Below, in pieces: positions 47,933 to 59,420 of a DNA stretch of 64,000 nucleotides. This DNA comes from Gossypium raimondii (lineage: Eukaryota; Streptophyta; Magnoliopsida; Malvales; Malvaceae), in the NCBI RefSeq assembly GCF_025698545.1, contig NC_068574.1, positions 45,222,014 to 45,286,013 on the forward strand. Direction: 5' to 3'. Every line of letters begins with the position of its first letter. Positions within the stretch are counted from its first letter, which is position 1. Under the pieces are notes generated by a model, which worked only from the letters and a program-made list of their open reading frames with translations, ran no database searches and was not told where the DNA came from. The position numbers were made by a program, and so were the translations under genes.

Positions 47933-49981
47933 TGTAACATCCCAAACTCGGCCTAGATGTTATGGTCGAATATGACAATGTCACATGATAGTGTGTTTGA
48001 AAACTAATGCTCGTGTTAAAAAAATCGTAACTTTGCTTAAAACATTTTCCATTTAGATCTCGTCGTTGTCCTTTATTAATCCTAAAATAGTGATTTTCTA
48101 TTCAATCGTTAGTTTGCAAAATATTATACGTTGCGGTAGCTTTCTAAAACAGTTTGCATATTTGTGCGTATTTTGTTAAAATGTTTGATTGGTTTTGAAA
48201 ACTTGATTATCCCTACTGCTAGCAGTTGTAAGTCAAAACAAAATAAAAACCCCAATTTAAAAGTAAAAATCCAAAGAGGCCATTATTATAGTAAAATACC
48301 CCCAAAATAAAATAAAAATTATTATTAAGTACTAAGTCAAATAAAATAGGCCGTGTGGCCACCGTTGAGTCCTCCGTCGCACCGAACCGCCTATGTCTGG
48401 GATTACCTGTACAGATTAAACAGAAGGGTTGAGTTTATGTAAAGTTAGTGTGTAATTTCCCATGCAAACAAACAGACAATAACAAATAATATTAGTTTGG
48501 GCCTAAGCCCATTTCAGTATTAGTAAGCATGAGGGTATTGGCCCATCACAGTACAGTAACAGTGATAGTTATGCAGTTATAAGATCCTACCCAGCCAGCC
48601 TCTACACTCCATCTCCGTCTATATATCAGCCACAGTCATTTCAGTCAATTAGGGGTTTAGGTAAGCTTATCGACCCTACAGTAGGTCCACAGTTGACTCA
48701 AGCCCATGTTTCAAGCTCATGTAGGCCCACACGGCCAAAAATGGCCTTAGCCGTGTGGATCACACGGTCTGGCCCAATATTTTCACGCGCCTGTGTGGTT
48801 CGTCTGTGGGGGCCTACAAGCTCGTGTGGCCCACATGGTCTAATTCGGCCCAGCCCATGAATCGCTCACGGTTAGCCTCGTTGATCACACGCCCATGTTC
48901 GATCACACGGCCTACTACACGGGTGGCCGCATATCGGAGTGGCGTCGACAATCACTTCTTTTCGGGTTTTCGTCGATTTTCGCTTCCAAAGTTGTGTTTA
49001 CACACCTGTATTACTTTCGAAGTGAAAGCACTCCCAAGTGCACCGAAGCCCTAAAAAAAATCATTGTACACAACCTCGATTACCCATTAAAAGATTTAAA
49101 ACTAACGAATTCATCGATTAAGGAATTGCCCAAACTTGACTTACCACCGACAGATGACCTTTATAACTACTTCTCAATCCAAGAACAAACTTACTACTCC
49201 AGAACTTTTGCCTAAACCATCAATTCCAGAGAAAACTTTAGATTCCTACTCAAACAACATACAAATACAAGAGAAGGAAAAGAATTACCTACCGAAACCG
49301 CACCAACGCAATACTTATTTTAAGAAGGGAACGATAATTACAATAAAACAGAAAAAGGAAAAAAAAAGGATTTAAGGAGAATTTCGACAAAAGTGAAAGA
49401 AAAAAAGCCGAAGAGGAAGAACAGAGAATTTCGGCAATATGCAAGATGAAACTGAAAAAAAATCAGAATTTTAGAATTGGGAAGAGAAAAATAAATTTTC
49501 AAAAAGAGAAAAAAATCTGAATTAAATCACAAAACCCCTCAATTACTCAATCTGCTCCCACACTCTCCCATTACAACTCAAACACCCTAAAACCGTCCAC
49601 CATTCTCTCCCTATCCAAAATCCCTTAATTATCTCCATCAACCTCTCCACTATCAGAATTTTAGTCCATCACAAACTCACACACAGCACAGGTAGCAAAA
49701 CAAAACCCCTTGTTTGCACAAGGATTCAAACTCAAGACCCCTAGCACACTGACACTCTACTTAACCACCAGACCAGTAGTCCCATTCTGATATAAATTTA
49801 CAAACTTTAAAATATAAGCCTATTGAACCCATTTAAGGCTTTATTCATAAGAATACCAAAATTTTTCTCAAGTTAAAGCTTCAACTTGGGACCACATACA
49901 CACTTAGAACACTTAACCATTGAAGTAGGCAAATATTTGTGTCACAAAAATAAATATAAGAGATTTTTTTGGGGCGTTACA
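47933..49981 (-). repeat. 3' LTR of Tekay-like element D
   Basis: 2,049 bp, from TGTAACATCCCAAAC to GGGGCGTTACA. Relative to the other LTR it lacks about 260 bp at about 48627 (the segment 55670-55920). It contains an array of CACACGG/CCGTGTG words (48730-48930) and a tRNA-like stretch (49721-49785 on the minus strand). Confidence 0.93.
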
Positions 49982-49999
49982 ACTCTACCCTCTTAAAAG
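49982..49999 (-). other. Polypurine tract of element D
   Basis: On the minus strand CTTTTAAGAGGGTAGAGT lies directly before the 3' LTR. It is the plus-strand priming site. Confidence 0.75.
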
Positions 50000-50046
50000 A
50001 AAATTTTCAACCTCAAAATTTTACCTGATCAAAACAGATGAGGATA

Positions 50047-51290
50047 CTATTGTCGTATCGCATCCTCAAGCTCCCATGTGACCTCCTTAGATCTATGATT
50101 ACACCAAAGAACCTTAACCAATTGGATGGATTTTCTTCTTAAAACCTTTACATCTTGCTCCAATATCTGAATTAGCTCCTCCTCAAAGGTCAGATTTGGC
50201 TTGACCTCGGTCTTCTCAACAAGAACAATATGCATGGGATCAGAGTGGTAGCGCCTCAACATCGAGACGTGAAAAACATTGTGTATTCGATCCAACTCTG
50301 GAGGTAATTCCAACTGATATGCCATTGGCCCTACTCGTTTCAGAATGCGATAAGGCTCAATAAATCTAAGGCTCAGCTTGCTCTTGCGACCAAACCTCAA
50401 TACTTTCTTTAATGGTGAGACCTTGAGAAAAATGAAGTCCCCCACATAATACTCTATCTCTCGACGTTTCAGTCCTGCATACGACTTTTGCTTATCAAAT
50501 GTTGCTTTTAGTCAATCTTTAATAAATCTAACTTTATCCTCGGTATCTAAAACTAGTTTAGGGCCTAGAACACGTCGCTCGCCCAACTTATTCTAACATG
50601 AAGGTGTGCGACACCTACGACCATATAATGCATTGTAGGGTGCCATCTAAATGCTAGACTGATAGCTGTTGTTATAAGTAAATTCTTCTAGTGATAGGTA
50701 ATCCTCCCAACTGCCTCAGAAGTCAATCACACAACTTTTCAACATATCCTCCAGTATCTAAATCACTCTCTCTGTCTGACTGTCTGTCTAAGGATGAAAC
50801 GCAGTACTGAAGTCTAATCTTGTACCTAGAGCTTCATGTAGCTTTTTTTAGAATCGAGACGTGAAGCGAGGATCCCTATCAAATATTATTGAAACCGGTA
50901 CCCCATGCAGTCTTACTATCTCAGACACATAATTTAGCCAGCTTTTGCAGAGAGTAGTCAATACGAACCGATATGAAGTGGGCGGATTTGGTTAATCAAT
51001 CTACGATGACCCATATAGAATCCTTCTTAATAGGTGTGAGGGGTCACCAACTAACGAAGTCCATAGTCACTCTCTCTCACTTCCAAAGTGGAATCTTGAC
51101 TGATTGCAACAAACTCGAAGGTTACTGATACTCAGCCTTAACCTGCTGGTAAGTCAGACATTTACCCACAAAATCTGTAATCTCACGCTTAAGACCTGGT
51201 CACTAATATAACTCACGAAGGTCGCAGTACATCTTATTTTCGCCAGGATGCATAGCATATGGGCTACTATGTGCCTCATTCAGTATCAAC
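50047..51290 (-). pseudogene. Tekay-like integrase with chromodomain
   Basis: On the minus strand the N-terminal part (HPGENKMYCDLRELY and so on) starts at about 51250. The core reads TMDFVS, then [29 protein letters not shown] and QTERVI, with several stops. The clean C-terminal part (50445-50047) reads KLSLRFIEPYRILKRVGPMA and IHNVFHVSMLRRYHSDPMHI. It ends with WCNHRSKEVTWELEDAIRQ, the hallmark end of the chromodomain in this lineage. The chromodomain would steer insertion toward marked chromatin. Stops make it inactive. Confidence 0.85.
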
Positions 51291-51880
51291 TACCTCAATT
51301 CAGTATCCTTCAGTACACAGATTCTCCCACGAAAACAAAGTACCCTTTCACTATTCAGTCTAAAATCTTCGATATTCCCATTCTTAACTTGTCGGAAACG
51401 AAGCCCCAGCGACTCATCCTCTATCTGTTTACTCTTAATTTGCTCTACCCATGTTAGTGTAACTTGAAGTTCGGCCAACAGACCACCATCATCAAATAAA
51501 CTGAGGTGAGCAAGCATCGCCCTCAGGTCAGTCATAGCTCTACGGCTCAGTGCATCGGCCGCCACATTAGCCTTACCAGGGTGGTATTCAACAGTACAAT
51601 CATAGTCCTTAAGTAGCTCAATCCACCTACGCTGCCTAAGATTCAGCTCCTTCTGAGTGAGGAGGTACCTGAGACTCTTGTGATTAGTGTAAATGATACA
51701 CTTCTCACCATACAGATAAGACTTCAAGATTTTTAGTGCAAAAATCACTGTGGCCAATTCCAAGTCATGTGTTGGATAATTTACCTCATGAGTCTTAAGC
51801 TGACGAGATGCGTACGCTACCACCTTACCCTCTTGCATCAATACACATCCCAAACAAACATGTGATGCATCGCTATACAC
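51290..51880 (-). pseudogene. Tekay-like RNase H and connection to integrase
   Basis: A clean 196-codon stretch. [20 protein letters not shown] holds the first catalytic Asp, and [20 protein letters not shown] the Glu. The third position reads [17 protein letters not shown], where the family has YTDHKS, so Asp is replaced by Asn. [17 protein letters not shown] closes the domain with the last Asp. The tail leads toward integrase. This segment is the best preserved coding part of the element. Confidence 0.88.
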
Positions 51881-52045
51881 AGTAAACTCCTTTCCAGACT
51901 CTGGCTGTATTAAAATAGGGTCCTTAGTCAGTATAGTCTTGGGCTTCTCAAAGCTCTCATGTTACGAATCAGTCCAGTTAAACGGCACACCCTTACGCAA
52001 CAACTTGGTGAAAGATATGACAATTAGAGGAAACCCCTCCACGAA

Positions 52046-52720
52046 TCATTGATAATACCCTGCCAGTCCCAGAAAAATACGAATTTCAGATATAGTCTTA
52101 GGTTGCTTCCAATCCAAGACAGCCTCAATCTTTTGAGGATCGATTCTAATCCCCTCAGTAGAAACTACATGTCCTAAAAACGTTACTTCACGTAACCAGA
52201 ACTCATATTTACTGAATTTAGCGCACAGTTGTTTCTCTCGCAGAATCTGTAGAACCATTCTGAGGTGTTCATCGTGTTCATCCTTAGTTTTCGAATACAC
52301 TAGTATATCATCAATAAATACCACTATGAACCGATCTAGATAGGGCTGGAACACTTAGTTCATCAGATCCATAAAAGCTATCGGTACATTCGTCAGTCCA
52401 AATGACATTACTAGGAACTCGTAGTGACCTTAGCAAGTCCTAAATGTCATCTTATGCACGTAAGCCTCTTTAACTCTTAACTGATGTTACATTGACCGTA
52501 AATCAATATTAGAGAAAACAGAAGCACCTCAGAACTGATCAAGCAGATCTTCTATCCTCGGTAGGGGGTACATATTCTTTATGTTCAACTTGTTCAGTTA
52601 CGAGTAATCAATACATATACGCATAGATCCATCATTCTTTTTCACAAACAGACTGGTGCTCCCCACGTAGACAGACTAGGGCAGATGAACCCACGATCCA
52701 ATAGCTCTTGGATTTAGGCC
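52046..52720 (-). pseudogene. Tekay-like reverse transcriptase
   Basis: The first half (52720-52355) is interrupted by stops, with motifs ELLDRGFICPSLSTWGAPV, YPLPRIEDLLDQF and LVMSFGLTNVPIAFMDLMN. The second half (52354-52046) is clean: [20 protein letters not shown] with both catalytic Asp residues present, then [18 protein letters not shown] and [15 protein letters not shown]. The catalytic box is intact, but the enzyme is truncated by the stops upstream. Confidence 0.88.
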
Positions 52721-53350
52721 TTAAGCTCCACAAGCTCTTTTGGTGCCATTCTATAAGGAGCGATGGACATTGGAGCTGTACTAGGAAATAGCTCAATCTC
52801 AAACTCTACTTCCTGATTCGGAGGTAACCTAGGTAGCTCTTCAGGAAAAATGTCTGGAAACTCCTTAACCATCCTGATACCTATAACTGAAGAATCCCTA
52901 GAATCTAAAACACTAATATAAGCTAGATACACCTCACATCCCTTACGAACTAATTTTTCAGCCCTCAACGCAGAAATCACATTCGATAAGTAGTTTTGGC
53001 GTTCCCCAATTACAACTACCTCGTTGTCATCCTCAGTTCTCAGTACAACCTGTTTAGTGGAATAATTCAAGCTCACTCAGTGTTTAACTAACCAATCCAT
53101 GCCTAGTATCAGATCAAATTCTCTAAACAACATTTTCATAAGATCAGCTAAAAAGATAACCCCTTGTACCTCTAAAGGGACATCTCTGAATAACTTGTTA
53201 ACCCGGACGGATTGCCCCAATAGATTCAATACAGTAATTTCACTCGATGTATTCTCAACCAGAATCCCCAAATTTTCAGTAACAAAATAGGCAACATAAG
53301 AATGAGTGGATCATATATCTATCAATGTAGTATAAGGTACATTATGGATA
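52714..53350 (-). pseudogene. Tekay-like protease and RT N-terminal linker
   Basis: The protease active site region reads TTLIDI, then a stop (53311-53313), then STHSYVA. The flap region is PLEVQGVIFLADLMKMLFRE, then FDLILGMDWLVKH. After one more stop the linker reads LNYSTKQVVLRTEDD, then EFPDIFPEELPRLPPNQEVE and PSTAPMSIAPYRMAPKELVE, the usual entry to RT. The stop lies within the active-site loop, so no protease could form. Confidence 0.85.
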
Positions 53351-53399
53351 AAGAACGTACCTGTGGTGACATCTGGAGCATCCCCATCCTCTTGACGAC

Positions 53400-54581
53400 G
53401 TGCAGCATAAGCTAAAGTCAGTTGCCTCACCTCAGTCTGATTAGCACCTCTATCCGATGCTCTCTAACCACGGCTCAAACTATTACCACCTCTGACGTGA
53501 CCACGGTCTCTCGGTGGCTGCTGTACTACTCTCTGTGGTGCAATACCCATGCCAGAAGCTTGCATCTAATCGAACCTTCGCGGGTAATCTCTAATACGGT
53601 TCTCTATTGAACCACACCTCAAACAAGCCCTAGTTCTTTTCCAACACTCGACCTGATGGTGTCTACCACAATTAGTACACGGTGGCTGTCCAGTAGCAAC
53701 AATAGGGGCCCTAACTCTGATCGGCCCATCAATTCTGGCCTTTTTCTTAGGCCTCTAAACGAAACTCGAGGGCTCCGACTCCTTTTTATTCCTACTTCTC
53801 TCTCTATCCTGACACTCAACGCCCTTCACTTCCTCGGTGATCATCGCCTTATCAACCAATGCTACAAAGTCTCGCTCTCTCTGTAGAGCTATCAGTACCC
53901 TTAGATTATCCTTGAGGTCGTCCTCGAATCAAATGCATCTCTCATACTCAGTCGCCACCATACCACGCGCATAGTGGCTTAATCGTAGAAATTTGGTCTC
54001 ATACTCGGCCACTGATCTATCACCCTAAGTCAGATTCAAGAACTCTCACCTACGGGCATCCACATAACTGGCACCCACATACTTTCCCTGGAAAGCAGTC
54101 TTAAAGAACTCTCAGGTCAGTCAATCGGGTTGAGTGCCCTCCTTAACAGTGAGCCACCACTGATAAGCCTCATCTCGTAGCAGCGATACAACACCCTTAA
54201 TTTTTGCTCAGAGGTGCAGTCTAGGTCGTCCATAATTCTTTCTGTGGCCTCTATCCAGTATTCTGCCACATTAAGGGCAACTCCAGCAATACTTTTGAAA
54301 AGCTCAGCTCCGTTAGACCGGAATCATTTCGTAACCGACCCGTAGCCTTCAGCTCCAGTATTGGGCCCAATGACCCTCTCTAAAATCTTTAACATGGCTT
54401 GAGATAGTGCGTCGTCCTTAACCCCTTAGTCTTGTGACCCAGTCTCAGTAACAGGCGACACCGACGTCTCGCTAGTGTCTAGATTTGGCATACTGCCCAG
54501 TGAAGAGGACTCAGCTCGAGCCCCTCTACAGCCTCTACCTCGACCTTTAGTACCTCATCCGCGAGTACCTTGTGTGTTCAT
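53400..54581 (-). pseudogene. Tekay-like gag
   Basis: The minus-strand ATG (54581-54579) opens MNTQGTRG and a Gly/Arg-rich start, then ESSSLGSMPNLDTSETSVSP. Capsid motifs follow (DDALSQAMLKILERVIGPNT, NGAELFKSIAGVALNVAEYW, EATERIMDDLDC), with several frameshifts in the middle. Zinc knuckles lie near 53590-53690: CTNCGRHHQVEC, then CLRCGSIENRIRDYP, in which the last position is degraded. The N-terminal Gly/Arg-rich start and capsid order agree with copy B (3937-4770). Confidence 0.83.
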
Positions 54582-54960
54582 CGGCTAGTTGCACTTATCT
54601 GTATTAAAAGTTTTATGAACCAGTTTACAGTTCAATAGTTATTAGCAGATGTTTTATGAAAACAATTTTAGTAGTTCAGAGTTTGTTTTCGTACCACGCA
54701 GTGTCTACCAGAATTTAACAATTTTACTACAGTATCAGTATACTCTAACCTGAGTGTTTTCAGTACAGTCTATCTATAGTAGTCTCAGTATATACTATAT
54801 ATAGCACTTTCAATTTTTAAACAGATATCAGTTCAGAGGACTTACAGGATTGGCATCAGAGACTTGATGTGCCACACATTCAGTAAAAAAATTTTAAATC
54901 ATTCAAAAATCAGTGCTCTAAAAACCAAGTTTTAAACCCAAATCCATAGCCGAGTTTTGC
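54582..54960 (-). other. Untranslated leader of element D
   Basis: AT-rich leader between the primer site and gag; no reading frame seen. Confidence 0.6.
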
Positions 54961-54978
54961 AACCTGGCTATGATACCA
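54961..54978 (-). other. Primer binding site, Met-tRNA type, element D
   Basis: On the minus strand TGGTATCATAGCCAGGTT lies five bases after the 5' LTR. It differs from the usual TGGTATCAGAGCC in one base. Confidence 0.85.
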
Positions 54979-54983
54979 CTAAA

Positions 54984-57312
54984 TGTAACATCCCAAACCT
55001 GGCCTAGACGTTATGGTCGAATCTGACGATGTCACATGATAGTGTGTTTGAAAACTAATGCTCGTGTTAAAAAACCATAACTTTGCTTAAAAAATTTCCG
55101 TTTAGATCTCGTCGTTGTCCTTTATTAATCCTAAAATAGTGATTTTCTATTCATTCATTAGTTTGCAAAATATTGTACGTTATGGTAGCTTTTCAAAACA
55201 GTTTGCATATTTGTACGTATTTTGTTAAAACGTTTGATTGGTTTTGAAAACTTGATTATCCCTACTACTAGCAGTTGTAAGTCAAAACAAAATAAAAACC
55301 CCAATTTAAAAGTAAAAATCTAAATAGGCCATTATTACAGTAAAATACCCCAAAATAAAAACAAAATTATTATTAAGTACTAAGTCAAATAAAATAGGTA
55401 GTGTAGCCACTGCTGAGTCCTCCGCCGCACCGAACCGCCTATGTCTGGGGATTACATGTACAGTTTAAACAAAAGGGTTGAGTTTATGTAAACTCAGTGT
55501 GTAATTCCTCATGCAAACAAACAGACAATAACGGATAATCTTAGTTTGGGCCTAAGCCCATTTTAGTATTAGTAAGCATTAGGGCCTTAGCCCATCACAG
55601 TACAGTAACAGTGACAGTTATGCAGTTATAAGATCCTACCCAACCAGCCTCTACACTCCATCTCCGTCCAACCCCACACTTCATGTGGGGATATAATCAA
55701 CCCACCTAACCCTACACTCCAAGTAGTACCGAATGCGGCACTAGACAGTAGTTGCAGCTAACTGCCAATTAGTTAGGCTAAAAGCCTTTCAGTACACTTC
55801 CTCCAATCAATATCAATCATCAACCCAATGCAATGCAATAAATAGTTATGACATGTTATATCATGGTAACAATGCAGATAATGTCAATTCAATAAAATAT
55901 CATCATACTCAATAACATGTAAATGTATCAGCCACACAATCATTTCAGTCAATTAGAGGTCTAGGTAAGCTTACCGACCCTACAGCAGGTCCACAGTCGA
56001 AATGGGCCTACGGGCTCATGTTGCAAGCCCATGTGGGCCCGCACGCCCGTGTAGCCCATACAGCCCAAAATGGCATTGGCCATATGGATCACACGGCCTG
56101 GCCCAATATTCTCATACGCCTGTGTGGTTCACTCATATAGGGCCCATACACCCATGTGGCCTATACGACCCAATTCAGCCTGGCCCATGAATCGCTTACG
56201 GCTAGCCTTGTCGATCACACGACCATGTTCAATCACACGGGTGGCCGCATACTGGAGTGGCGTTGACAATCACTTTTTTTTGACTTTTCGTCGATTTTCA
56301 CTTCCAAAGTTGTGTTTACACACCTGTATTACTTTCGACGTGTAAGCACTCCTAAGCACACCGAAGCCCTAAAAAAATCATTGTACACAACCTCGATTAC
56401 CCATTAAAAGATTTAAAACTAACGGATTCATCGATTAAGGAGCCCAAACTTGACTTACCACCGACAGAGGACCTTTATAACCACTTCTCAATCCAAGAAC
56501 GAACTTACTACTCCACAACCTTCGTCTAAACCATCAATTCCAAAGAAAACTTTAGATTCCCACTCAAGCGATATACAAATACAAGAGAAAGAAAAAAATT
56601 ACCTACTAAAACCGCACCAATGCAATACTTGTTGTAAGAAGGGAACGATAATTACAATAAAATGGAAAAAGAAAAAGAAAATAGAGGATTCAAGTAGAAT
56701 TTCGACAAAAGTGAAAGAAAAAGAAAAACAAAGCCGAAGAGGAAGAACATAAAATTTCAGCCATATGCAAGATAAAACTGAAAAAAAGATCAGAATTTTG
56801 GAATTGAAGAGAGAAAAATAAATTTTCAAAAAGAGAAAAAAATCTGAACTAAATCAGGTAACCCCTCAATCTGCTCCCACACTCCCCCATTACAACTCAA
56901 ACACCCCAAAATCATCCACCACTCTCTTCCTATCCAAAATCCCTTAATTATCTCCATCAACCTCTCCACTATCAGAATTTTAGTCTATCACAAACTCACT
57001 CATGGCACAGGCAGCAGCAAAATAAAATCCTTGTTTGCACAAGAATTCGAACTCAAGACCCCCAGCACACTGACACTCCACTTAACCACCAGACCAGCAG
57101 GCCCATTTTGATATAAATTTACAAACTTTAAAATATAAGCCTATTGAACCCAGTTAAGGGTTTATTCATAAAAATACCAAAATTTTTCCCAAGTTAAGGC
57201 TTGAACTTGGGACCACATACATACACCTAGAACAGTTAACCACTGAAGCAAACAAATATTTGTGTCACAAAAACACAAAAATAAATATAAGAGATTTTTT
57301 TGGGGTGTTACA
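54984..57312 (-). repeat. 5' LTR of Tekay-like element D
   Basis: 2,329 bp, from TGTAACATCCCAAACC to TGGGGTGTTACA. It aligns along its length with 47933-49981 and has an extra segment of about 260 bp (55670-55920) that begins CCAACCCCACACTTCATGTG. It carries the same CACACGG array (56005-56250) and tRNA-like stretch (57041-57110, minus strand). Confidence 0.93.
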
Positions 57313-57317
57313 TGTTG

Positions 57318-57946
57318 TGTGGAACTCATATATAAGTGTAAGAATTATTTCTTATCTTTATTATCTTGTTTTAACCAAACTTATATCTAATGTGGATTCC
57401 TTCTTTTTTATAGAGTCGTAAAGAAGCTTGTCAATTCAGACATCGTAGTTTCCCTTATTATAACTAACTTACTTCCATATACGCAAAAGAGTGAGTCATT
57501 AGGAAAGATGCCCAAACAACTGCTGATATTGTTGAAAAAATAGATGCTGAGGATGTAGCTACTTCAAAGAATCTTGAAGAAGAAAGCAATGACCATAAAT
57601 ACGAAGCTGATGTTTGCTTGGATGAGATGGATGTCTCAGCTACACAATCGCAACTATTGAAGCCAAACTAAGATGATTCCACATTTTCAAAGAAGAATTT
57701 TGATGTAAGTGAACAAATTTCTTGTGCTTCACTTATTGATGCTGCCACATTATTAGGGGAAAACATACGGACTATTGACCTTGAACTAAGTAGGACCATT
57801 GCCTCTGAAGTACTAATTCAAGAGAAGAAAAAAATGCTAATTCAAGAAAATGTCCAAAAATTATATCTAGCCTTAGGTGAAGCAGAAGTATTAACTGAGT
57901 ATGATCTCTTTCTTGCGTTAAGCAAAAATCCAAACTATCCAACATA
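57318..57946 (+). pseudogene. Harbinger Myb/SANT-like gene, 3' part
   Basis: Continues the gene begun at 47645. The first codons complete the motif VVWNSY that is split by the LTR insertion. A short intron (GTAAGAATTA at 57337 to TTTTTATAG at 57412) follows. After a degraded stretch the main frame from about 57507 reads DAQTTADIVEKIDAEDVATS, EADVCLDEMDVSATQSQLLK, one stop, then ISCASLIDAATLLGENIRTI and ALSKNPNYPT to a stop near 57946. The C-terminal helix-rich end is that of L10-interacting-Myb-type proteins of Harbinger elements. Confidence 0.8.
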
Positions 57947-58695
57947 AGTGCTCATTTTTAAGTCTACCTTCTTCTTTGCTATTGGAATGAGTGAGAAGAT
58001 TTATTTCTACCTATTAAAAATCATCGTTGTGTTGGTGATGTTTTGGTAACTTTTTATATATGTAATATTTGGATGATATAATGACATGATAGAATGCCAC
58101 AGACTGTTGTAACTTTTTGATGTTGTAAAATTTAACATATAGATTATGACATATAGCTAATAGCATCATGTAACTTTTAGTTAATGTGTGAATATTGTGT
58201 TTGGATGTAAAATATAATTCTCAAGCTATTTATTACTTCTAATATTTTGCTTTTTAATTTAGAGGATAATTAAATTATTTGTTTCGCTAATGATATTTTA
58301 ACACATTAAATATGCATTGTAGTTTAAAAATAATAAAGTAGGCTATATATTATTATTTTATTAATTCATATTTTAATAATAATTATATTAAGAATGTTAT
58401 TAAATTATATATTTTATTTTTATTAAATTATATTTAATAATAATTATATTAAAATATGATTAAATTATTTGTTATTATTATTAAATTATATTTAATAACA
58501 ATAATCATCAACCTAAAAAATTACGCTAAGGATACTTTGGTCATTTCAACTTCTTCTTTTTTCCTTATACTATTACAACATCTATTTCATTCAACCAAAC
58601 ACAAGAATACTATTAAGTTCTATTCTATTCCATTAAACCAAACAATTGAATTACTGATTACAACTCTATTCTATTACAGTAACCCAAACGTAGTG
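57947..58695 (+). other. Harbinger 3' noncoding end
   Basis: AT-rich sequence, with TTATATTTAATAATAATTAT-type repeats near 58370-58500, ending in the right terminal inverted repeat. Confidence 0.7.
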
Positions 58696-58698
58696 TAA

Positions 58699-59400
58699 GT
58701 GTTTAGTGTTATTGTCAAAAAGTATTTTTGAGAAATAAAATGTCAATTTGAGAGATGATGTTGTAAAGTAAAAAAAATGTATTTAAAAGAAGTTAAGTTT
58801 ATTAATATTATGATATTTCAGTAAAAATATAAGAAAATATCAACCGATAGCTAGAAGAAGTGGGAGTGACTTTTTTCCCCCAAGAGTTTGAATTAAGTTC
58901 GAATATTGGAGTCGATATTATTAGGAAAGTTTTACTTAAATAACACCCCGATTCTAACAAGACTATACTTCAACTGTAAAATGGATGATTGACAATATAT
59001 AAAAAAATGTATTATTAATATTTTGGTTATTAAATATAAAATTTAAATATTTTTAAGCAATTAATATGAATTGATTGAATAATTTAATTTAAATATATAA
59101 ATTATATTCTAAATATTTAAAAAATTATAAAAATTAAATATATATAATATTATATATTTGAAATAAATTTTAATAAAAAAATTATTATATATCCCATATA
59201 AATATTTAAGAATTAAACTATAAAAATATATTAAAAGCAGTTTTAAAACAATAATGAGGTAGGGCTACTATTACTATAACAATCAGCAAAGAATATCTAA
59301 AGATAACATTAAAGTGCTTTTTGTTTGCTTTAAAACGACGAAAATCGACATTTAGATCCTTATCGTTTTAACCTTAATTCCATTGGTCCAAACAATGCCA
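58699..59400. other. AT-rich intergenic region before LEA5
   Basis: No reading frame. It begins with the right half of the possible older inverted-repeat element around the Harbinger site and then becomes the distal promoter of LEA5. Confidence 0.5.
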
Positions 59401-59420
59401 TCACCTTGAAGTTGGATGAA

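Larger units (their letters stand above)
47933..57312 (-). mobile_element. Complete Tekay-like chromovirus (copy D, minus strand)
   Basis: 9,380 bp with LTRs at 47933-49981 and 54984-57312. The ends are TGTAAC...GTTACA and the duplication TGTTG is perfect (47928-47932 and 57313-57317). On the minus strand the order is 5' LTR, Met-tRNA primer site, gag with zinc knuckles, protease, RT, RNase H, integrase, chromodomain-like end, polypurine tract, 3' LTR. It is much better preserved than copy B, but each domain carries stops and two catalytic sites are damaged. It lies in the Myb-like gene of the Harbinger element, and so is younger than that element. Confidence 0.95.
43798..58695 (+). mobile_element. 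PIF/Harbinger DNA transposon, interrupted
   Basis: The left end CATCATGTTTAGTTGGGTGT matches the inverted right end (CACTACGTTTGGGTTACTGT). It is flanked by the 3-bp duplication TAA (43795-43797 and 58696-58698), as this superfamily makes. It carries both expected genes on the plus strand: a DDE transposase (45610-46956) and a Myb/SANT-like protein (47645 onward). A 9,380-bp LTR element plus its 5-bp duplication is nested in the second gene. Without these the transposon is 5,513 bp, a normal size. Stops in the transposase make it non-autonomous. Confidence 0.9.

Noticed and set aside
49721..49785. Possible tRNA gene on the minus strand
   Set aside because: Box-like segments are present, but the arms do not fold and the same sequence recurs in the other LTR. 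It is part of the LTR.
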